Assembly: GCF_030867095.1 (NCBI RefSeq)
Contig: NC_081831.1
Coordinates: forward strand, 71,190,716 to 71,254,715
Length of the DNA stretch: 64,000 nt
From: Alligator mississippiensis
Lineage: Eukaryota > Chordata > Crocodylia > Alligatoridae
Reading direction: 5' to 3'
Shown: one piece after another, positions 24,001 to 34,239 of the stretch
Layout: each line of letters opens with the position of its first letter
Numbering within the stretch: position 1 is the stretch's first letter
Translations under genes and position numbers: made by a program
The notes under the pieces: generated by a model
What the model was told of the DNA's origin: nothing
What the model saw: the letters and a program-made list of their open reading frames with translations, nothing else
Database searches by the model: none

Positions 24001-27000
24001 GTCATAAGATGATTATCAGTGACAGAAAGCTTTCCTCATTGCGTAGGTCCCTGAACAGCTGTAAAATAGTCTTTCTACTATTTTCTCAACTTTTTGTTGT
24101 TTTATAAGAAACAGGGCTAGAACATCTAATACAGGAATGAGGCTATTAGACTCTTATTCAAGCCAGCTCACCCCTCCCCCCACTTCTAAAATACGCCAAA
24201 ATTTGAATTTGGGAAGAAACCCAATGAAATTAATTTCAGTATTCCTCCTATTGTATTAGCATTAACTATGGTGTGCCTACTGGCTACGGAAGTTTGCAGA
24301 ATAGAGTTATGCATTAGATTACTGTTTGCTCTTCTATTATTTTTCTGTATTTAGCCAATAGCCCAATACCAGCTTCCTTCCTCAGGGAAGTAAGAATTTG
24401 CTCACTTTTCCTCCTCCCCCGCTCCCTTTGCTGCTTTTTTTTTTTTAAAACAGTAAGGTTCTCTGATCAGTCACCATGCGCAGTCTCTATTACTGAATTG
24501 TTTGAAAACAAAATAGTAGCAAGACTATCTTTTACTCGCACCATATATTTGAGCCACAACAATAAAACCACTGAAGAATGCATAAAAGAACATATGCTTT
24601 TATTTAGAAAAAACGATACCTTCCGTAAGTGATGTCTTTTCAGCAGCTTCTATCTAAAAGAGAAAGATAAACACAGATGAGAGAATTTCAAGAAAGGAAT
24701 TTCAAGGAAGGTTAAATACACGAAAAGGGCAGTGGTTTGTTCATCATGCTAAACAGGGCTGCGGACCTACGATTCATTTCAGATTCAGCAGGGATCAGTG
24801 CTGTCATTATTCATCCTTCACATGACTTTGCAAACAATTCCATCTCTACCTCACAGTAAACCATATGTACCTGATCTTTACCCCACAATCAAGGCATTGC
24901 TAAAGTAATATTCAGTCTGTTCAAAGACAATTTTCACAGTTCCCAATATTGACAGGAAACAAAAGTTTTAGGTTACACTTAAATATCAGCAAAGCCCATT
25001 TCAAACTATCAAATCCCAGCTGTAAAACAGCTAATTTTTTTTTTAATGCAATATATTATTTAATTGGAGAGTGCAATCCTATACATGATAAAGGACGATA
25101 CTATCTGTGCACCCCAGTCTAACCATACTGTCAAGATTTCAACACAGACAGGCCCTCAGGGACTTAGCACTCCCAGACTAAATATTCTGTTACGCAACTG
25201 AAATACAACTGAATCACTTAACTTTCATAAGCAACCCAAAATGTATGTGAAAATTGCTTTCAGTCACTAGATTTCATAGACATTAGAAATCTAGATCATT
25301 AGAAGGGACCTCGCAAGATCACTGGGTCCAGGCCCCCTGCCCAAAGGGCAGGGAGTCAGCTAGGGTCAGATCACCCCAGCAAGATGAGTACATTCTGTAT
25401 TCACATGATAAAAAGCAACTTCACAAAGATTTTAAAAATATACTCTGCTCTGCAGTTAACATTTTTAAATTTATTTCTCCATCAAAATCACTAAAAAAAA
25501 AAAAGTAGCTGGTGAAGAGAGACAACTTACTGTGGAATCCCTCTGTGTACGTGTTAAGTGAACTTTATTTACAAATTCTTGCCCCTTCTCTTCCAGCAGA
25601 TATTTGCATCTATTTTCAAACAGAATTTTAGTTACAAAAATAAAAAACCTTACGCAAGCAGAAAAATAGCTGAATGCATACAAATTTCAAAAGGTTTTGT
25701 ATAATTCTGGTGCAAGCAGTGCTTCTGCTCTTGGAGTCCTTTCTCAAAGAACTGAATCGCCAATAGTATCATTTAAACATTTTTAAAAAACATAGCAAGC
25801 AAAAAGAAGTTACGCTCTTCAGCAATGCATTTTTGACAGTCTTAGGTCCAGAAACCAAAAATATTTTTCAGTCACAACAGGAAGCAATTGATTTATTATA
25901 CAAGTTGTGAAGAATTAAATGAAGATTCTATTCTTTTAACCAGGCAGTAAGTAATGACTTGGTCAGATAATAATATTCCTTACCTTTTTTTGGTTGTTTT
26001 TTTTGTTTGTTTGTTTGTTTGTTTGTTTTTAAATACCTTCAAAACCAGCTCAAGCCTCTGGGTATAGTTCATCCCTACTGGAAGACAGAGACAGAATACT
26101 AAGTGGTCTTTATAATCATTTTCTGGGTCCTGATTTTTTAGCTGTCTCTTTTTTTAAAGAGTTCAGGAGGAATGCCGTACAATGTTGAGACCTTGAAATG
26201 GTAGCAATGAACTTGGTATGTAAAGAAAATCTTTGTGCAAGACCATGCTAACTTTGAAATGAAAGGGTCTGGTCTGGCATAAAAAGACAACGAAGAACAG
26301 ATGAAGAATGAAGAGACCAACAAACACCAGCTGTACCTCCCACCACCCTCACAAGTGGTGTCTAAACATTAACTTGTAGCATTTGGAGAATGTTAACAGT
26401 GAAGACTGTTCAAGTCTGCTGGTTTGTTTTTACACTCTCCAGCAACAGTCTCATCCCATTAGACAGCTAACTTTCTAATAGAGTGGACTGTTAGAAGGAG
26501 TGAACTGACACAAAAGCATGAGACTGGATTCCAAATCCTAGCATCTTACAGTGGATATAATATATCAGCAAGAGCACATATTGCTTGTGATTATCTTTAT
26601 CAAGAGGCATTTCCTCTTGGTAAAAAACCTCTCTCAGCACTTTCAATGTTCATGCCATATGCTTAATGAACCAGGGAACCTTCCTGCAAAATGGGTTCTG
26701 CCTCAACAGGTTGCTCGTTACCAGATGAGTTTTTTCTGTTTGGTATTTTTATTAGTTCTGCAGGCCAGGGGCACCTTGTCCCAGTCTAGACAAAGAAGGT
26801 GAACAATCCAGTGGTCAATCTGCCTATTCTGAGCCAGAAATGGGAGGGGAATACTGCAATATTATTTCATGGCCAAAAAACAAGGAGCAAAATCATAACA
26901 AGATATTTCCAAGTAGAAAAGTTCAGGCTGAGCTGACTCCTCAGATTCCATTCTAGATCCAGGACCAAAGAATAATATTTAAGAAACAAACACTGAAAAG

Positions 27001-30000
27001 GCCAAATAAACTCCCACATTGCAACTGTCTCCCCAGAATACCATCTGATTACTAGAAACATTTGTAGGCATAGGCATAACACTGTCATTTCAAGGATTGC
27101 AGAAGTTCCTTCTATTTGCCCAAACTTGTCAAACTTCCTGGAGCTCTAAGCCCACTTTAAAGAAAAACCTGAGTGGCTTCAGAGCCCGGAGGGCAGGTCA
27201 TTGCTTACTTATAGCTTTCTGCTTGTTACCAAGGTTGCCACAGATTTAAATCAAGTCCTAAGTGACCTCTCAAACAAACAGCAAGACCAAGCCTATACAA
27301 GATCTTGACCCTTCTTTAAAAATGATCCAGTCCCCTTGAAGTCACCTCTTCCTTGGCAAGATGAAAGCCACAGCATTGTGTTGTGTGTGAACAATCCTGG
27401 CAGCACATGCACTTCCCCTGGAGTCCTGCCTGGGACAGCCGGCTGTGTTCTTCATACGACTGATGTTTAGCATATGAGATTTCTCAAGGCCTCCTTACAT
27501 CTTGCTGCAAAAGCAGCTTGCACACTGGACTATTCTAGTTTTGCTTTTTGTTGATGCTGCTCTGGACCAACATTTAAGCAGAAATATTCTTGGGCATCCC
27601 CCATCCTGCACAGGCAGGATGCTCATCCTCCTGGAAACACACACGGGTGAACTCTGAAAGCCAAAGACAGGTTCAGTAAGACCCGAATGACTTGTATTAG
27701 TCAGCAGGAAGAAGCTATACCCAGGTACTTGCTCAGAAAAATCTGGAAAGAGGATTAAATTCTATCTTTTTTGGACTAACTGGCAAACAATTTTAAAGTG
27801 CCCAACTTGAGACACTTCAAAGGAGCTGGAGATCCAGAAAGGAAACAAAATGTACTAGTATCCCCCTTTGAGGTAAAGTGTTCGTTAACCAAAACTGAAG
27901 ACATCCAAAACCGCAATTCATTTTTGAAAAACAAGTACAATGGGTGCCTGTACACGACCTGGGAGGTGGCTATGACACCCTGCATTTACCACGCTCCAGC
28001 CAGCCTCTGCGTCTTGTGCACCAGCGTCTCCGAAATGGCAAGAGGGGCGCTTCATCCGACTAACTTTAGATAAAGTGCCCCCACTGCCATTTTGAAGCAC
28101 AGGGACGCTGATACACAAGATGGTCTGGGAACTTTAATTAGCTCTGAAAGCTGCTCTAATTAAAGTGACCCCCCCCCCCACTCCAAGAGCACATGTAAAA
28201 ATGCCCAAGGTAACTGTGCTACATGCAGAGCAGTTTCCATCCCCCCTTTGGGCTTCCAAGCGGTGGCTCATTCATTTCTTACATAATAACCAAGATGTGT
28301 CTAGTGCAGGTAGACATCACAGACAGCTTTACAGAAGTGTATTGCAGGGAGAGTGAGGGTGCAAGCCTCCCAGTGAAATGTTCCTTGAAGGCCTTGCTTC
28401 CTAAGGCAGAGAAGAAAACAAAGCTAGGAAGGGAGAGTGCTAGTGCCAAGAAGTGCACTTGCCCCCCATGACAAACTAGGGCAGATGCTGAAGGAGGATA
28501 GGACAAAGGCATATCAACCCATGGAAATTTAGTCAAATTGAGTGTTTGTGGTTCTAGTTGATACACTCTCCCTTGATGTGTATGTAGCCTACGCTGCAAA
28601 CAGGAGTCAAGTGCATGCAGCAAAACAGTAAAAAGTACCTTACCCTGGAAACCATTTAGCATGTTGCTCCCAAGGATCTTCATCCTCCTTCCACTCCTGC
28701 AGTCCCTCACCACAATGAAAGCATTTGACACTATCTTCATTACCTAAGGAAACATGTGAATGAGAGATGTATGCTTGTAAAATAAACTGGCCCTGAACTG
28801 ATCAATAAGTCTTCAGTAAAAAGCTTCTATTACAGAAAAAAAGAAGCAAAATTGTGTCAAATAAGTAGTGAGCATTTAAGAAGAAAAAAAGATTCTGCAG
28901 ATACTGCATTTACTCAAATACAAGTTGAGGTTTTTGCCCTCATTCAACATTTCTGTTCAACTAGGGTCTTGGATCCAAGTGCAAGGCATTTGCTTCAGCT
29001 CCAACTCCAGTCAGGGTCAGTCACAGCTACACCTGCCCCCATCGCTTACTATGGCTCAGGCAGGAGTCTGGCCTGCGGCATGGAGCACAGGGTTGCTCTG
29101 GCCAAGCCCAGCCTGGTAGCAGCACCTCCAACCCAGGCTCTGACCCCAGAGGCCAGGCAGAGGTCAGAGCAACCATGTTCTCCATGCCTCTGCCAGGGAC
29201 AGGGCTGGAGCAGTGCTGGAGATGGAAGATAAAGCGTGGAAGGAGGGAGAAGGAGCCAGAGGTGGTGAGGGACAGAGGCTGGGGGAGGACATGTGCCAGG
29301 GGTTGCAGGCATGGGGGGGGCGGGCAGAAGAGGGAGGGAAGTGGCAGAGCAGCAGCTGCTAGGGCACACAGGCAGTGGTAGCAGCACACTGTGGGAGGGG
29401 GAGGCACTGGGGCATGCAGACAGCAGCGGAAGCAAGCACTGTGGAGGGCAGGGGGGTGTTGGGGCATACAGGTAGCAGTGAGGCAAGGAGCAGAGATCAG
29501 ACCACTCGAGTTCCTCACCACCTGCCCCCCTGCCACTCCCTTTCCCACAGCAGGAGAGGAACACATTTAAGACAACACTCCAATAATTACCTTGTAGATA
29601 TGGAAAGATATAACAAATCTATTTATTTTCCATATCTGGAGTCTAATTATTAGGGCATCATCTTAAATTCAAAGTGGTCTTGGAGTCAGGTAAGTACAGT
29701 AGTATGAAATGTAGTAAGGCATACGTCCAGAAAAAAAAATACTTACACTAGGGGTTGGAAACGTTTTTGGCCGGAGTGCTGAAAAACCACAATGTCTACC
29801 TTGTAAGGTGCTAGAGTCCCCGCATGCCAGAAAAACAAAACTGGGATGGGGGGGGGTACATTGCACTGCATATTAATATAGGTAATAATAAAAAATGGGG
29901 GGTTTGTTTGGTTTGTTTTTTTGTTTTGTTTTTTTTACAGTAAATACTGGGTTTTCTAAAAATGCTAAACCTGGTGACGAGAAATAAAACTTCATATAAT

Positions 30001-33000
30001 ACCTTTATTCCTATGTATTCTTTTTTTTGTTAAGCATGTTGTGATGAGAGGAAAAAAAAGAGAAAGACGACAAAAAGTGGAGAGAGAAAGAGAGAGAGAG
30101 AAAAGAGAAAAAGAAGAGAAAGAAAGAAAAATGAGAGGAGACAAAAAAGAGTAAGAAATAAAGAAAGAAAATGAAAAAAGGAAAGAAAAAGAGAGAAGAA
30201 AGAAGAGAAAAAGAAGAGAGAAAGAAAAAGAAAACAAAGGAGGGGAAAAGAGAGAGAGAAGAGAAGAAAAACAGGAAAGCAAAAGAAAGAGAAGAGAGGA
30301 AAAAAAGGAAGGGGAGAAAGAGGGTGTGCCCTTCCTGCCCACCTCTCACACCACAACTGACTGCAGCTCAGGCCGGTTGGTCCAAGGCAACGTTCAGCAA
30401 AGGAAGACAGTGACACCCCAGCAGCAGCCACCAGGGCCAGGGCTCTCAGGCCTCCCCGATGGTCCCGGAGTGGGGAGAGCCTGAGCCCAGGGCTGGAAGT
30501 GGGGGCACAGCCAGGGCTTGGGCAGACTGATGCCCGTCCCACACAGGTGGGGGCAGCACTGGGGCACCAAGCGCTGGGGCCAGGTGCTCAGAGCAGGGTC
30601 TGGGTGGCATGGGGAAAAGCAGGCACAGGGGGAGGTGCCGTGGGCAGACCAGCCTGGCTGGGCTCTTGGGAAGGCAGAATCCAGAGCAGGGCAGGGCCCA
30701 GGTGGGAAGCAGGGGTGCCCCAGGGCTCCGCAGACTCAGGCCACAGCAGGTGAGTGGGCTGGGGCGCCCAGTGGCACCCAAAACAGGGCCTGGCTCGGCC
30801 CGCGCAGCTCCACAGGGATGGGCCGCAACTGTCCTGCCTACAAGGGGATGCTGCCTAGCTGGGGCAGGACACAGAGCTCGGGGAGCTCCCAGCTCCACCT
30901 CCCTGCATGCCAGGCATAGTGAGAGTAGGGTGGACTCACCCCTGTTGCAGGAGCCTGGGCCCCAGGAAAAGCCACCTTGGGCAGCGCTTGGGGCTGAGCT
31001 AGCCAGGAGCCTCCAGCACAGCGGTCCTCGCAGCACCTGTATGGGCCACAGCTTCACCCACCCTCCGGTCCTCTCCCGGGACTGGGCCAGGCTGGGGGGC
31101 ACAGCAGCAGACCGCCCCTGCCTCTGTCCCCCAGTGCCTGCTGCGGCACTGGGACCTGTGGCTACTCCAGAGAGCCCAGAGTAGCAACTTAATATAAAAC
31201 TTTTTAAAACAATTTCTTCGCACACCACCTAGCATGCCAAGGAAAATATCTCCATGTGCCACTAATTGGCATGTGTGCTGGGGTGGGGGGGGTTGCCTAT
31301 CCCTGACTTACACTAAAAAAACCCTACAAACCCAAAGTTACACAGAAATGCTTCCTCATCCAATGTTATCTGGCAGTTACATATTTCAGAAATACTATTA
31401 ATAAACCTATTACAAAATTCTTTCAGTGCTCAACTAATAAGGCATAAAAACAGCATCACAAAATTTTAGGGGAAAAGGATTTGACGTTATTTCCTTTGTC
31501 TTCTCTGTATTCTGTATCACATCTCAGTATCCCCTTAAAATGAGTGGAAATAATAGAATGCTTGTTCAAAGAGACCTTTTTGGTCATCATTTTCACTAGT
31601 CCAGAATAATTTTCTTCCTTTCCTTCTTTAGTTCTAAACAGCGGTGACATGAGAGATTATTAAATTGTCACAGCTCTACTGCACTGGATATTATAAAGAT
31701 GCAATTAGAAACTGCTAATATATTAAGTTAATTGCAATGACATGACATGGATAGATTTCTTCCACAGAAACTAAACCCTTCTCAGCCTACAGGAACTACA
31801 TGGTCCTCCTGGAATTACTCAACAACCAGATGGCCTGATAAGCTACCCATTTTCTGCAGATCTCACTTTGCTTTGGAGGAGCTAAACTTTATTGAGAATC
31901 CTGAGATAATACAGGTAATATTGAAGTCTGCATAGCTGGTGGTAACATGTTTGTATGTCAGACATGCTAGACAGGATCATACTTTTTACTTGGGGGCCAG
32001 GGAGAGAGAGGAAGAAAACATGGAACGGAAAATCTTTAAGAACCATGAAAAGAACAGCTAGTGAAGGTGACACCTAGAAATTATCCTGGAAAATCACTTT
32101 TTCTTTGTAAATCAATAGTAAGTATTATTTGGCACTTGCATGCTATGTTTCTGATATAAATGTCAAAGTGCTTTCAAAATATCAAATTAAGCCCATCGGT
32201 TAATTTATTCCCATTTTATAGGTAGAAAAAATGATTCACAAAAAGATGCACCCTGCATGTGTGAGACTGAAGGCTCTGGGGCCTGAAGACCCAGTACTCA
32301 GAAGGATATTTGTAAATCCTGTAGCACAGTGGGCTTCTGATCCGACTGGGGCTGCTCAGTGCTGCCACTATGAAAACACACAAAGGAGTGAAAACAGAAG
32401 AGCGGAGCACAGACTGCCTGATTTCAAATCCTGCATGTGAACCAGAAACATACTGTCCTTCCCTTTAAGCCAACAAATGATACCTGTAAGACAGTGTTTC
32501 ATTCTTTGTAACGCGAAACAATATAATGGTCTCTCAAGGTATTTTTCAAGATGGAAACTTGAGTAGCTATACATCTTAAGAAGGGCTTACAAAATAAAGA
32601 ATCCTTCATTCTAAAACCCTCCCTTTCTTTAACATACTATTGCTAGGAAGGAATTTCTAATTAAGATTCAAATGTTATTATTATCGAAGATGATGATTCG
32701 TATTTTATAAACTTGGCAAGCATATTGAATCATTTAATAACATAGAAATGTAAACTAAAAGATTAGATTTGTTCATTTACTTTAAGTCTCAAGCAAAACA
32801 TTAGTTCTGGCAAGCCGTTCTCCATTAGATTAATGGAGATTCTGATGAAATCGTGCATCGCAAATAAGCTCGAGGTCTGGCTTACCTATGCTATAGAATC
32901 CAGCTTTGGCAAGTTGCTCCTTGTTAACTGGGTATCGCCAATTCAAAAATGTCCTGAGTCGCACATCGTATTCTGCCATAGAGGGATTCCTTGGATGCTC

Positions 33001-33759
33001 TGCATCATATAAACTATCCCTGCTGACCTCGGCACAATTAGATTCACTTGGGATGTTTCCAACATCGTGGCCCAAGACAAAGAAGCACCGGGGAAAATGC
33101 CTCTTGTGCTCTGACAAAGCTCGATCACAAGGTTCCCAATTTTTCAATTTTCCACCACAACAAAAGCATTCCACTTGATCATCAATACCTGAATAATACA
33201 TCCCAGCACTGGCTAATTCCTTTGGTGTTAATGGTACGTAGTTTGGCCAGTTGTGAAAAGACCTTAACCTAGCTTCTTCACTGCACATAGCAGGGTTTCT
33301 AGGGTACAAGGCATCTGACATGTCCACAACCTGCCCTGTTCTCAGAAGATAATCTGCTCTTAGGTCAGATGAACTGTCAAAAGCGTGTTGAAGGCTTGAA
33401 TTTCCAGAACAATTTTCAATTCTGAGCTGGCAGTTTTGGAGGATAGGATGCATATCATTTTTCAAACAGTTAAATCCAGTAAGAAAGTTGCAGTCTGAGG
33501 AAATATTTTTGTGTCTCCCTACTGCCGAGTCTCCATGCTCCCATCCTTCAACAGTTGCCTGACAACTGAAACACTTCACTTTGTCTCCCTCTCCCGTGTA
33601 AAAGAAACCAGCACGTGCTAGTGTTGATGCAGAGACCGGACAGCCACTTGGAAAGCTGACAAAAGTTTTCAGTCTGTGGCACTCTTGAGCCAACTCTTGG
33701 TCATGGTCGGTGTCTAGAGTGGCACAAGCTTCTGAGTTTTCTGGACCTGTGTGTGTCAT
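20848..33759 (-). CDS. XIAP: XIAP, E3 ubiquitin ligase and caspase inhibitor (six coding exons)
   Basis: Joined on the minus strand from 33759-32886, 28743-28644, 25609-25531, 24653-24620, 23240-23043 and 21041-20848. This totals 1479 nt, 492 residues plus stop (human 497). Every junction is GT/AG and keeps frame. Domains: BIR1 about 28-95 (zinc ligands C63, C66, H83, C90), the caspase-3/7-blocking linker [16 protein letters not shown] about 141-156, BIR2 about 160-230 (C198, C201, H218, C225), BIR3 about 262-327 (C299, C302, H319, C326), UBA about 366-412 with MGF at 377-379, RING 445-479. It acts in the cytosol: BIR2 and its linker block caspases 3 and 7, BIR3 blocks caspase 9, and the RING ubiquitinates targets. 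BIR3 keeps the IBM-pocket W309 and E313 (human W310, E314) but has E for human D309. There is no CARD, which excludes cIAP1/2. The start aligns residue for residue with human (33 residues to LKTF). Confidence 0.97.
21042..23042 (-). other. XIAP: XIAP intron with one CR1 end
   Basis: AT-rich intron between the UBA and RING exons. Apart from the CR1 piece at 22117-22386, nothing was recognised. Confidence 0.7.
22117..22386 (+). mobile_element. CR1 LINE 3' end
   Basis: It starts GACAGAACAAGGAGCAATGG, continues through AGGAGGGTGGTGAAACACTG, and ends GAGGTCCCTTCCAACCCTCA with an ATTCTAT tail. This is the common 3' UTR of turtle and crocodilian CR1, antisense to XIAP. Confidence 0.92.
23043..23240 (-). 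CDS. XIAP: XIAP coding exon 5: UBA domain
   Basis: 198 nt; the acceptor TTTCATTGCAG precedes ATGAATTT and the donor is AAAG|GTGAAC. It encodes the ubiquitin-associated domain: [19 protein letters not shown] with the MGF loop, then [13 protein letters not shown]. This surface binds ubiquitin chains. In human, the matching stretch is IRMGFSFKDIKKIMEEKI. Confidence 0.95.
23241..24619 (-). other. XIAP: XIAP intron, nothing recognised
   Basis: AT-rich intron between the microexon and the UBA exon. No repeat family recognised. Confidence 0.6.
24620..24653 (-). CDS. XIAP: XIAP coding exon 4: 34-nt microexon
   Basis: 34 nt between the acceptor TCTCTTTTAG and the donor GGAAG|GTATCG, encoding [11 protein letters not shown] plus a split codon. 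It matches the human BIR3-UBA spacer TTEKTPSLTRRID in position and in the EKT-SLT core. The donor is weaker at +5/+6 than the other donors. Too short to be found as an open frame. Confidence 0.88.
25268..25392 (-). mobile_element. CR1 LINE 3' end, reversed
   Basis: Read on the minus strand it runs from GGGGTGATCTGACCCTAGCT through CGAGGTCCCTTCTAATGATC to an ATTTCTAATGTCTATGAAAT tail, a CR1 3' terminus in the sense of XIAP. Confidence 0.8.
25531..25609 (-). CDS. XIAP: XIAP coding exon 3: end of BIR3
   Basis: 79 nt; the acceptor GAAAATAG precedes ATGCAAATA and the donor is CCACA|GTAAGT. It encodes [20 protein letters not shown] and a short tail, matching human CKYLLEQKGQEYINNIHLT. The first cysteine is the last BIR3 zinc ligand. 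The exon ends on a codon boundary. Confidence 0.95.
25610..27940 (-). other. XIAP: XIAP intron, mostly unique
   Basis: No exon or transposon recognised apart from a GTTT run at 26003-26030. Confidence 0.5.
26003..26030. repeat. (GTTT)n microsatellite
   Basis: About six near-perfect tetranucleotide units in a T-rich stretch. Confidence 0.9.
27941..28207. mobile_element. Chompy-like MITE
   Basis: The left end TGGGTGCCTGTACACG and the complement of the right end, TTGGGCATTTTTACATGTGC, form imperfect inverted repeats. The interior has paired TTAATTA blocks. The end pattern (GGGYGC..TACAYGTGC) recurs at 34240, 42497, 62.3-62.9 kb and 63.9 kb. The name Chompy (a crocodilian MITE, possibly Harbinger-type) is from memory. 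Confidence 0.5.
28644..28743 (-). CDS. XIAP: XIAP coding exon 2: BIR3 zinc core
   Basis: 100 nt; the acceptor TTTCCTTAG precedes GTAATGAAG and the donor is CCAGG|GTAAGG. It encodes [17 protein letters not shown] and the [11 protein letters not shown] stretch: three of the four BIR3 zinc ligands and the pocket that binds caspase-9 and SMAC N termini. The fourth ligand (C326) comes from the next exon. Confidence 0.95.
28904..29699. mobile_element. TIR element with TA flanks and GC-rich filler
   Basis: The left end CTGCATTTACTCAAATACAA and the complement of the right end, CTGTACTTACCTGACTCCAA, sit directly inside TA dinucleotides (28902-28903 and 29700-29701). The ends resemble those of 14267-14902. 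The centre is GC-rich and not shared. TA flanks suggest a Tc1/mariner-type mechanism, not proven. Confidence 0.55.
29749..31305. mobile_element. 1557-bp non-autonomous hAT-like element
   Basis: The ends are TAGGGGTTGGAAACG and (complement of right) CAGGGATAGGCAACC, flanked by a perfect 8-bp duplication ACTTACAC at 29741-29748 and 31306-31313. The interior holds a purine tract (30046-30324) and about 850 bp of GC-rich sequence. It encodes no transposase that I can see. It sits 49 bp from the end of the preceding element. Confidence 0.85.
30046..30324. repeat. Homopurine (GA-rich) tract, about 280 bp
   Basis: Almost all bases on the plus strand are A or G, with only a few pyrimidine breaks. 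It lies wholly inside the hAT-like element. It produces long serine/phenylalanine/leucine-rich frames on the minus strand that are artefacts. Such tracts can form triplex DNA. Confidence 0.9.
31306..32885 (-). other. XIAP: XIAP intron, nothing recognised
   Basis: AT-rich intron sequence next to the large BIR exon. No repeat family recognised. Confidence 0.55.
32886..33759 (-). CDS. XIAP: XIAP coding exon 1 (exon 2): start, BIR1, BIR2, BIR3 onset
   Basis: Residues 1 to 292 (last codon split after its first base). ATG at 33759-33757 in context GACATGA (purine at -3). The donor is CATAG|GTAAGC. The exon carries BIR1, the caspase linker with D146 (human D148), BIR2 and the helical start of BIR3 up to AGFYSIG, as in human, where the large second exon ends at the same place in BIR3. 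BIR2 has L in place of the human W in the DRAWSEH motif (here DRALSEH). Confidence 0.96.
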
Positions 33760-33800
33760 GTCTGGCAGAAGGAAGGTGCTCTCAGACTTCCTAAACAAAA
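33760..33800 (-). promoter_or_regulatory. XIAP: XIAP 5' UTR tail and first coding-exon acceptor
   Basis: The minus strand reads CTGCTTTTGTTTAG then GAAGTCTGAG, so the acceptor AG is at 33792-33791 and 31 nt of 5' UTR precede the ATG. In human the acceptor lies 34 nt before the ATG, in the segment once called the XIAP IRES and later shown to act as a 3' splice site. The pyrimidine run and the distance are kept here. An open frame from 33798 that begins in the intron is not the real start. Confidence 0.85.
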
Positions 33801-34239
33801 GCAGATATTTTAACGTTACACAGATGTATCATACTCCCGACACAGCAATTATGCACATATTCGAAAACCAGTGGGATGAAAATATGAATTCCTTCAATTA
33901 AGTCTACAATTCTGTTTTTAATTTTACCCTTTTTTAAGCAATGTTTTAAAAAACAGTAACATTCTAGTAGAAATAATAGGGAGGAAAAACAATGAATATT
34001 CTTTAGCAAGAAGTTTTCTAGTAACATATTACTGTTATCATCAATTGTAACCTGAACAGCAGCAAAGGGTCAACAGGAGGCTACAAAGTATTAGAAGTTT
34101 GTAGCCCAAGATGAACGTTCCCTTGGCAAACCTTAGGAGATCAAGGCTGATTACAAAATGTAACAGGAATGGAAGGTGAGAGCCAAAGCAGTATGAGCCA
34201 ACATTTAAAAAAAAGCCTCAAGTCTTGTTACGTTAACAC
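33792..34239 (-). other. XIAP: XIAP intron 1, nothing recognised
   Basis: AT-rich intron sequence upstream of the first coding exon. Confidence 0.5.

Noticed and set aside
29992-30542. Ser/Phe/Leu-rich minus-strand frames
   Set aside because: They are translations of the homopurine tract inside a transposon.
30446-31228. 260-codon minus-strand frame
   Set aside because: It lies in the GC-rich filler of the hAT-like element 29749-31305, with competing frames on both strands.
20848-33798. Identity as BIRC2/BIRC3 (cIAP1/2)
   Set aside because: The UBA exon leads straight to the RING with no CARD, and the sequence aligns with human XIAP over its full length with the same start.
33760-33798. 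Longer XIAP N terminus beginning upstream of 33759
   Set aside because: The upstream frame starts with a non-ATG codon inside the intron, before the acceptor at 33791, and human aligns from the ATG at 33759.
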